A stretch of DNA of 7,223 nucleotides from an archaeon (GTDB taxonomy: Archaea > Thermoproteota > Nitrososphaeria > Nitrososphaerales > CADDZS01), in the NCBI GenBank assembly GCA_021806865.1, contig JAKAPU010000143.1, forward strand, positions 1 through 7,223. The letters run 5' to 3'. The notes under the pieces are model-generated. The model saw only the letters and a list, made by a program, of their open reading frames with translations, ran no database searches and was not told the DNA's origin. Below, piece by piece: positions 1 to 3,678 of this stretch (position 1 is its first letter; each line of letters opens with the position of its first letter). A program made the position numbers and the translations under genes.

Positions 1-844
1 CAAGAACCTTGGCGAGGCGGATCCTATAATCCGAGGATGCTCGAATATCCGATATCATTTCAACTTCCGAAGCCACATTACCGTCGAAAATTGAGCGAAT
101 CGTTGCTTCATCATCTACTCGCGCGCCGATGAGTAGATTTTCCAGCTTGGTAACTCTCTTAGGTCTCTCTCCCACTCCCCCACCGTACGCGACAGAAACT
201 TTGGCTATCTCACCGGAACTTTTCACTGTCAAAGACACTCCGCAGTTTACTAGGGCCCAGTCGTCTCCAGTTACGGAGAACTTTTGGAATGCACTCCCTG
301 CCAGTTCCTTGTCTGCAATTGGAATCTCAACATCCCGCAAGAATTCGCCAGGATTCAGGTCGACAGCAAAATATCCCTGAATGAAATCGGATACTTTTAC
401 TCGTCTTCCAGTGGGCGCCACCAATACGGAAGCGTCAGCTGCCATTAGTGCGACAGGAAGATCAAAGAACGGTAGAGCAGTGCAGATCGCTCCCGCTATG
501 GTTGCTACGTTCTTCACCTGCAATGGCTGAATTGCTTGGAGAGCATCCAAGATTATTGCAAGCTCTTTTCTGGAGTGGAGCTCCTTCGAATTTGTCATGG
601 AGGTCATGGTCGTGCATGCACCAATGCGCATTGCCCCTTGCTCGGTTCTGATGTAAGAAAGATTCAAGCCACTGATATCTATCAGAGCGTCCACATCCGA
701 AAGTAACCCCCTGTGAGCAACTTCGTATATGCCGGTTCCTCCCGCGATCACTCTCGCGCGCTCGCCGTGTTCCTTCAACAAATTGGAGGCTTTCTCCACA
801 CTGTCTGGTTTCAAATACAGTTTTGGCTTGAATGCTTGTGACAT
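1..844 (-). CDS. FAD-binding (medium) subunit of a molybdopterin-dependent hydroxylase, CoxM/CutM/XdhB-like (C-terminus cut)
   Basis: My reverse-strand translation gives 281 residues running off the left edge. In the xanthine/CO dehydrogenase family this subunit binds FAD and passes electrons from the iron-sulfur subunit to an acceptor. Seen: an ATG start followed by the family-like opening FKPKLYLKP; IAGGTG at residues 33-38, matching the first FAD-pyrophosphate loop (AGGxS/T); LIDISGL at 54-60; RIGACTT at 73-79; TIAGAI at 115-120, where the second FAD loop normally reads T(I/V)GGN/D; and DIRASSDYR near the end, typical of the last 15-20 residues of the family, so little is missing. Partner large (molybdopterin) and small (2Fe-2S) subunits are not in the window and may lie beyond position 1. 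The frame stays open upstream to a stop near 940, but no ATG lies there and the ATG at 844 fits the family. The substrate (CO, xanthine, aldehyde or other) cannot be told from this subunit. Confidence 0.88.
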   Translation of the reverse strand, partial: MSQAFKPKLYLKPDSVEKASNLLKEHGERARVIAGGTGIYEVAHRGLLSDVDALIDISGLNLSYIRTEQGAMRIGACTTMTSMTNSKELHSRKELAIILDALQAIQPLQVKNVATIAGAICTALPFFDLPVALMAADASVLVAPTGRRVKVSDFIQGYFAVDLNPGEFLRDVEIPIADKELAGSAFQKFSVTGDDWALVNCGVSLTVKSSGEIAKVSVAYGGGVGERPKRVTKLENLLIGARVDDEATIRSIFDGNVASEVEMISDIRASSDYRIRLAKVL

Positions 845-909
845 GCCTAAAACCAGCCCCAGCAAGCTGCGCGAAACATCGTCTGCTTTTCCATGTATTC
901 TCTTCGTTT

Positions 910-920
910 GAGATATATCA
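910..920 (-). promoter_or_regulatory. Possible TATA box for the coxM-like gene
   Basis: The minus strand reads TGATATATCTC here, an AT-rich TATA-like stretch about 70 bp before the ATG at 844. This would imply a 5' leader of roughly 40-45 nt. It overlaps the left target-site duplication of the mobile element, so the insertion may have split or moved the original promoter. Weak evidence based on composition and position only. Confidence 0.25.
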
Positions 921-921
921 G
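914..921 (+). repeat. Left 8-bp target-site duplication of the TnpB-carrying element
   Basis: TATATCAG directly abuts the outer end of the left terminal inverted repeat. TACATCAG, with 7 of 8 bases identical and in the same orientation, directly abuts the outer end of the right repeat at 2417-2424. A direct duplication exactly at both borders is the footprint of cut-and-paste insertion with 8-bp staggered cuts. The single mismatch suggests some age, or chance similarity. Confidence 0.6.
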
Positions 922-942
922 GGTTCTGTGTAATCTTCGGTT
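922..942 (+). repeat. Left terminal inverted repeat
   Basis: 21 bp starting GGTTCTGTGTA and ending TCTTCGGTT. It matches the reverse complement of 2396-2416 at 20 of 21 positions, the one difference being A against G at position 12. The outer base sits next to the TATATCAG duplication. Its inner extension reaches about 968, only some 15 bp from the tnpB stop codon. Confidence 0.78.
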
Positions 943-983
943 AGTGGACGAAAATGAGATTCTCACTTCCTACTCACCATAGA

Positions 984-2156
984 TTACAACTTCATCGGAT
1001 CGACTCGAAGGATTACCGTAGTCGTCGGGTTCCCCTTCATCGCTTCACTTCCGATGCCTTGAGAATGGGCGAACCTCACCCACCCTTTGGAAGAGATGTT
1101 CATGACAGCTACTAGATCTCTGTCAAACCATCTCTCACACTTCTTACACCAGAGCTGTCTTTTCTTTTCCCTGCTACTTTGGAGTCTCTCCCCGCATATG
1201 TAGCAGTTCGAACTGGTACCTCTGGTCTCAGATTTTGTCAAGTGAACTACCGGAATTCCAGCCCATACAGCCTTGTACTCGATCTGTCTTTTGATCTCTG
1301 CGAAAGGCCAGTTGTTGTTCAGCTGCCTTCTCTTATCGTTGCCCTGTCCATTCCCCTTCTGGTACATCGATCGGATGTGTGTGATATTTTCGAAGATAAC
1401 AGCTTCTTTGTTCTCCACTCGTGTACTCACGACATCTTTTGAAATTTTGTTCACAAGATTCTTAACTCGCTCCTTCTTTCGTTTGCCGTATCTTGATGCA
1501 AGTGCTTTTCTGATTCGATGGTCGTTTCTCTTGAATGAAGCGATTATATCTCTTGTAGTTTCTCCTATTTCCACTACTTTCCTCAAGTCGTAGTACGTTA
1601 CTTTCGACTTGTTGCCCACGGTGAGATTGCGAAGGTTTCGATCAACACCTATGGCTGAAGTAATTGCTTGGATTTCAGGTACTTCCTTTACGATACAAAG
1701 AGATAGAGATGTTTGCGTCAAGGTGAATGATCTGACACTTAGTGATTTGTCTTCTAGTACTTTGAGAGTGCGCTTGTTTAGTGGAATGAATTCGAACATT
1801 CTCTTGCTGAGTGAAATCCGAAGCTTTCCATTGATGATTTTGAAGCCGTAGCAGGAGACAAGGCAGGGCTTTGTAACGTATGGATCTTTTGTGACGCGGT
1901 TTCGTTTGAGTGACTTGTTCCTGGCAGATATTATCCCGGAAGCTTTTGAGATTGCACATAGTTTATAGTAAGTTGGTACCTTTCTGAAACCGTTGAGCTC
2001 CTTGTAACAAAGCTTTGATAGCCTCTTGAGAACGGAAACATCGCTAGCAATTCCAATCTTGATCGCATCGTTAGTCATCTGCCTGAATTCGTTCATCAAC
2101 TCTAGTACTTCAGGAGAGGGAGAGTAGCTTTGTTTGATGGACTTCCTCGCAAGCAC
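984..2156 (-). CDS. tnpB: TnpB, RNA-guided RuvC-like nuclease of IS200/IS605-type elements
   Basis: A 390-residue protein of usual TnpB length. TnpB family proteins are transposon-encoded, omega-RNA-guided DNA nucleases, ancestral to Cas12. Seen: an N-terminal helical region with KRLSKLCYKELNGFRKVPTYYK; the first RuvC aspartate D172 in IGVDRNLRNLTVG; E256 in AVIFENI; a zinc ribbon with C318-x2-C321 and C337-x2-C340; and the final DRDxxAxxNI motif at 345-354 with the catalytic aspartate. In the last motif the common N of NAA is V349, a variation I associate with archaeal TnpBs. All catalytic positions are therefore kept and the protein looks active. The start is GTG at 2156; an in-frame stop lies upstream and no ATG lies between. 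The closest internal ATG (residue 21) would remove conserved N-terminal sequence. There is no tnpA next to it. It lies inside a terminal-inverted-repeat element with very little sequence after its stop codon. Confidence 0.93.
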   Translation of the reverse strand: MLARKSIKQSYSPSPEVLELMNEFRQMTNDAIKIGIASDVSVLKRLSKLCYKELNGFRKVPTYYKLCAISKASGIISARNKSLKRNRVTKDPYVTKPCLVSCYGFKIINGKLRISLSKRMFEFIPLNKRTLKVLEDKSLSVRSFTLTQTSLSLCIVKEVPEIQAITSAIGVDRNLRNLTVGNKSKVTYYDLRKVVEIGETTRDIIASFKRNDHRIRKALASRYGKRKKERVKNLVNKISKDVVSTRVENKEAVIFENITHIRSMYQKGNGQGNDKRRQLNNNWPFAEIKRQIEYKAVWAGIPVVHLTKSETRGTSSNCYICGERLQSSREKKRQLWCKKCERWFDRDLVAVMNISSKGWVRFAHSQGIGSEAMKGNPTTTVILRVDPMKL

Positions 2157-2184
2157 TAAAGAATAGCACCGTTTCTTCCGTGAG

Positions 2185-2204
2185 TTACCGTAATATTACA
2201 GTAA
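2185..2204. repeat. 20-bp near-perfect palindrome upstream of tnpB
   Basis: The minus strand reads TTACTGTAATATTACGGTAA. The two 10-base halves are inverted copies with one mismatch (a G-T wobble in RNA) and no loop. It lies 29-48 bp before the tnpB start and just after a TATA-like box, so it would cover the probable transcription start. It could be an operator for a dimeric repressor, or the remnant of an IS200/IS605 left-end hairpin. Both are inferences. Confidence 0.55.
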
Positions 2205-2397
2205 TTTGCTTGTATTTAAGTTTGCGAAGAAGGAGATATCCTTCATCAATTGCGTTGTACAAGGGAGTTCCTAATGATAATTCTGATTGGCTTCTTTCTA
2301 CCGTCTTATGATCGACCATCATGATCTCATACAAACATCCCTTCAGAGAGAGAGGAGATCTCGAATTAACAGTGTAAATCTCTTTAGACCACATCAA
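2185..2397 (-). CDS. Doubtful small ORF between the right inverted repeat and tnpB (70 aa)
   Basis: An uninterrupted frame TTG-ATG to TAA filling most of the space before tnpB and beginning inside the right terminal repeat. The product carries no domain I can name. The stretch VDHKTVERSQSELSLGTPLY followed by NAIDEGYLLL faintly recalls the C-terminal tail of MNT-type nucleotidyltransferases, but no catalytic part is present, so it would be at best a remnant. The stop codon is inside the 20-bp palindrome and a TATA-like box for tnpB lies within its last codons. Either a small element-borne gene, a fragment, or a chance frame; I lean to fragment or chance. Confidence 0.25.
   Translation of the reverse strand: MMWSKEIYTVNSRSPLSLKGCLYEIMMVDHKTVERSQSELSLGTPLYNAIDEGYLLLRKLKYKQITVILR
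2211..2220 (-). promoter_or_regulatory. Probable TATA box for tnpB
   Basis: The minus strand reads CTTAAATACA preceded by a purine-rich GCAAA, resembling an archaeal BRE/TATA element. Transcription about 26 bp further on would start near 2190, inside the 20-bp palindrome, leaving a leader of roughly 30 nt before the GTG at 2156. The alternative TAATATTA core inside the palindrome could also serve. Assigned from motif and spacing only. Confidence 0.35.
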
Positions 2398-2416
2398 CCG
2401 AAGACTACACAGAACC
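2396..2416 (-). repeat. Right terminal inverted repeat
   Basis: Read on the minus strand it starts GGTTCTGTGTA and ends TCTTCGGTT, an inverted copy of 922-942 at 20 of 21 positions. Inward similarity continues with gaps to about 2370. The outer base borders the TACATCAG duplication. The first possible start codons of the small ORF lie at its inner edge. Confidence 0.78.
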
Positions 2417-2424
2417 TACATCAG
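2417..2424 (+). repeat. Right 8-bp target-site duplication
   Basis: TACATCAG directly next to the outer end of the right inverted repeat; it pairs with TATATCAG at 914-921 in the same orientation with one mismatch. It lies 25 bp beyond the stop codon of the HTH-CBS gene, so the element entered the short spacer after that gene without damaging it. Confidence 0.6.
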
Positions 2425-2449
2425 CATTAAACCTGCGATTGTTTTCTCG

Positions 2450-3025
2450 TCAGCGAGTGCGATCTGAAGAGAGCATGTTCACGAGATCCGCGTTGGTCAC
2501 GATTCCCATAACTTGACCCTTCTTCGTAGTCAGTATGGCTTGGAAGTGCTGCAAGAGCGGAATTGCAACCGAAATCGGAGTATCCTCCGCGACCATCGGA
2601 AAACCTTCATCCATTACTTCAGAGACTTCTTTTGCCAGAAGGAGCTTTGGATTACTCACCTTCAGCAGACGATTTGATATGCTACGCTCAGAGACACTGC
2701 CAACCCAATGATTATCTTTGTTTCTCACAGGAAGCTGCTTGAAGCCGTGTTGTTGTAGAATTTGCACTGCTTTAGAAATCAAATCGTCGTCTTGCAGGCT
2801 GACCACTTTCTTTGTTGCGATGTCTCCGACCAAGCCAATTTGAGGACTTCCAAACGAATCAAGTATCTCGTAGGCCCTTCGAACCAATTCGTAGCTGGGG
2901 CTCAGTTTTCTATTCTCTATTTTTGTGATTGTGGACTGGCTGAGGCCGAGATAGGATGCAAATTTTCGTTGGCTCAAGCCCAGCTTCATTCTTCTTCTCT
3001 TCAATTCCTCGATTGGCGGAAGCAA
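2450..3025 (-). CDS. XRE-family HTH transcriptional regulator with two CBS domains
   Basis: A 191-residue predicted ligand-sensing DNA-binding protein of a type common in archaea. Seen: an N-terminal XRE helix-turn-helix at about residues 7-58 (LKRRRMKLGLSQ, LGLSQSTITKIENRK, SPSYELVRRAYEIL); CBS1 at about 68-122 (GDIATKKVVSLQDDD ... FKQLPV); and CBS2 at about 133-187 with VSEVMDEGFPMV and the adenosyl-ligand signature GIVTNADLV at 174-182. CBS pairs (Bateman modules) usually bind AMP, ATP or SAM, so it probably couples gene control to energy or adenosyl-metabolite state (inference). The start is TTG at 3025: an in-frame stop lies upstream, no ATG or GTG lies between, and MLPPIEELKRRR matches how this family normally begins. 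The divergent region upstream carries a TATA-like box and a dyad repeat, suggesting autoregulation. It precedes the coxM-like gene if the mobile element is ignored. Confidence 0.9.
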   Translation of the reverse strand: MLPPIEELKRRRMKLGLSQRKFASYLGLSQSTITKIENRKLSPSYELVRRAYEILDSFGSPQIGLVGDIATKKVVSLQDDDLISKAVQILQQHGFKQLPVRNKDNHWVGSVSERSISNRLLKVSNPKLLLAKEVSEVMDEGFPMVAEDTPISVAIPLLQHFQAILTTKKGQVMGIVTNADLVNMLSSDRTR

Positions 3026-3055
3026 GGTTACACGGTGATCGTCGACAGAAGATCG

Positions 3056-3065
3056 CCATATAGAG
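3056..3065 (-). promoter_or_regulatory. TATA box for the HTH-CBS gene
   Basis: The minus strand reads CTCTATATGG, centred about 35 bp before the TTG start at 3025. With the usual archaeal spacing of about 26 bp, transcription would begin some 9 nt before the start codon, an almost leaderless mRNA. That agrees with the lack of a Shine-Dalgarno sequence there. Confidence 0.5.
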
Positions 3066-3078
3066 TATTCGCTATTGG

Positions 3079-3104
3079 AATCGTTCGATTACGCAACAAT
3101 CGAA
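3079..3104. promoter_or_regulatory. Candidate operator: clustered CGATT/AATCG half-sites
   Basis: A perfect 7-bp inverted repeat TTCGATT-N7-AATCGAA occupies 3084-3104. A third half-site AATCG at 3079-3083 forms a second tighter dyad AATCG-TT-CGATT with the left arm. The cluster sits about 15-20 bp upstream of the HTH-CBS TATA box and between the two divergent genes. A dimeric XRE-type protein could bind here, so autoregulation by the HTH-CBS protein is the simplest idea, but the binding protein is inferred. Confidence 0.45.
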
Positions 3105-3138
3105 AATAGTTGCTCAGTCGAACTAGCGATACGAGTTG

Positions 3139-3152
3139 AAAAGGAATAAATC
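3139..3152 (+). promoter_or_regulatory. Possible BRE/TATA for the plus-strand zinc-finger gene
   Basis: AAAAGGAATAAATC lies about 30-40 bp before the ATG at 3180: a purine-rich stretch followed by an AT-rich box. The spacing suits a leaderless or near-leaderless transcript, and no Shine-Dalgarno sequence precedes the ATG. Weak motif, supported mainly by position. Confidence 0.3.
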
Positions 3153-3179
3153 CAACAATGCTTTCATTAGCAGATTGCA

Positions 3180-3371
3180 ATGAAGCCAGATCGAACTGGT
3201 GAACAAGCAGATAAAGGAACGTCCATCCCGAGCAGGGCGTATTTTTGTCCGATTTGCTATCAGGCATTCGAGAACCGCGATCTTCTTGAGAAACACATGA
3301 AGACGCATAGAGAACTTGAAGTAAGTACAAACTCATGCAAAATGCTTGCTAGGCCAGCTGGTGTAGTTTAA
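3180..3371 (+). CDS. Small single C2H2 zinc-finger protein (63 aa)
   Basis: The protein carries one classical C2H2 finger, C23-x2-C26-x12-H39-x3-H43 (CPICYQAF ... LLEKHMKTH), with the hydrophobic F30 and L36 at the expected core positions. The N-terminus is short and charged; the C-terminal tail of about 20 residues has no recognisable domain. Single-finger C2H2 proteins of 50-90 residues are frequent in some archaea and are presumed to bind nucleic acid or protein; the target is unknown. The ATG at 3180 is used because an in-frame TAG lies 12 bases upstream. The longer minus-strand frame on the same DNA (3028-3336) shows no domain and is judged a shadow. It is divergent from the HTH-CBS gene and convergent with the second zinc-finger gene 49 bp downstream. 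Confidence 0.75.
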   Translation: MKPDRTGEQADKGTSIPSRAYFCPICYQAFENRDLLEKHMKTHRELEVSTNSCKMLARPAGVV

Positions 3372-3420
3372 GCGAAATTCACTGACATTGGGAGGACTGG
3401 GCGAAGTGGCGGGTTTGTAC

Positions 3421-3678
3421 TCAAGATTTGAAGGCTGAGTACTTGTCATGCCTAGTGCTGTCGTAATGGCGAATTAGTTCAACCCTACTCTTGAAGGAAG
3501 AGCCACAGCGAACACAGTTGAATTTCGGGCTGACCAACCAACCCTCCTTACCTTCGCCAAGTGGGGGCGCCTTTGAAACAGGAATAGTTTGTTGACTCAA
3601 CTTGAGTCTCGACTCAAAAGCAGGATATTTGTCGGATAAAAGATTTCTTTCGAGCGACGGATCAGTCGCGCTTCTCAA
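3421..3678 (-). CDS. Small single C2H2 zinc-finger protein overlapping the transporter gene (up to 85 aa)
   Basis: One C2H2 finger near the C-terminus, C55-x2-C58-x12-H71-x5-H77 (CVRCGSSF ... ELIRHYDSTRH); the wider His spacing differs from the x3 of its neighbour. About 50 residues of low-complexity, probably disordered sequence precede it. The first possible start is TTG at 3678, giving a 17-bp overlap with the 3' end of the MMPL gene in another frame. Internal TTG codons at residues 27 and 48 are alternatives and there is no ATG, so the N-terminus is uncertain. Same strand and overlap suggest it is the last gene of a TetR-MMPL-zinc finger operon. A role in controlling the operon or helping the transporter is guesswork. 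Confidence 0.65.
   Translation of the reverse strand: MRSATDPSLERNLLSDKYPAFESRLKLSQQTIPVSKAPPLGEGKEGWLVSPKFNCVRCGSSFKSRVELIRHYDSTRHDKYSAFKS

Larger units (their letters stand above)
922..2416. mobile_element. Terminal-inverted-repeat element (1495 bp) carrying tnpB
   Basis: The borders are defined by a 21-bp inverted repeat (20/21 identical) beginning GGTTCTGTGTA at each end, with an 8-bp near-perfect direct duplication immediately outside. Similarity between the ends continues inward, with small gaps, to about 968 and 2370 (GTGG, AAA, GAGATT and CACT blocks shared in order). The interior holds a full-length tnpB, a doubtful small ORF, and a 20-bp palindrome. There is no DDE transposase and no tnpA Y1 transposase, so if mobile it must depend on a transposase supplied elsewhere. 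Ends starting GG with a GTGTA core and 8-bp duplications recall DDE families such as IS256 or IS1595, but the family assignment is inference. It could instead be a MITE into which a TnpB element jumped. Confidence 0.68.

Noticed and set aside
129..911. Three plus-strand frames (129-380, 448-651, 729-911)
   Set aside because: They lie opposite a clear FAD-binding subunit gene on the minus strand and show no domain; shadows.
955..965. TGAGATTCTCA dyad after tnpB as a transcription terminator
   Set aside because: The stem is 5 bp with a single-base loop and no T tract follows on either strand; too weak as a terminator.
1179..1851. Plus-strand frames across tnpB, and the minus frame 1675-1959
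   Set aside because: They overlap the catalytic core of tnpB in other frames and have shadow-like composition.
984..2424. Typical autonomous IS605 element with tnpA
   Set aside because: No Y1 transposase frame (HUH motif) exists near tnpB on either strand in the window.
3123..3308. Minus-strand 61-aa frame
   Set aside because: Shadow of the plus-strand zinc-finger gene; no family features.
3028..3336. Minus-strand 102-aa frame between the HTH-CBS gene and the zinc-finger genes
   Set aside because: It covers the C2H2 finger coded on the plus strand, has no domain, and would run through the HTH-CBS promoter and operator.
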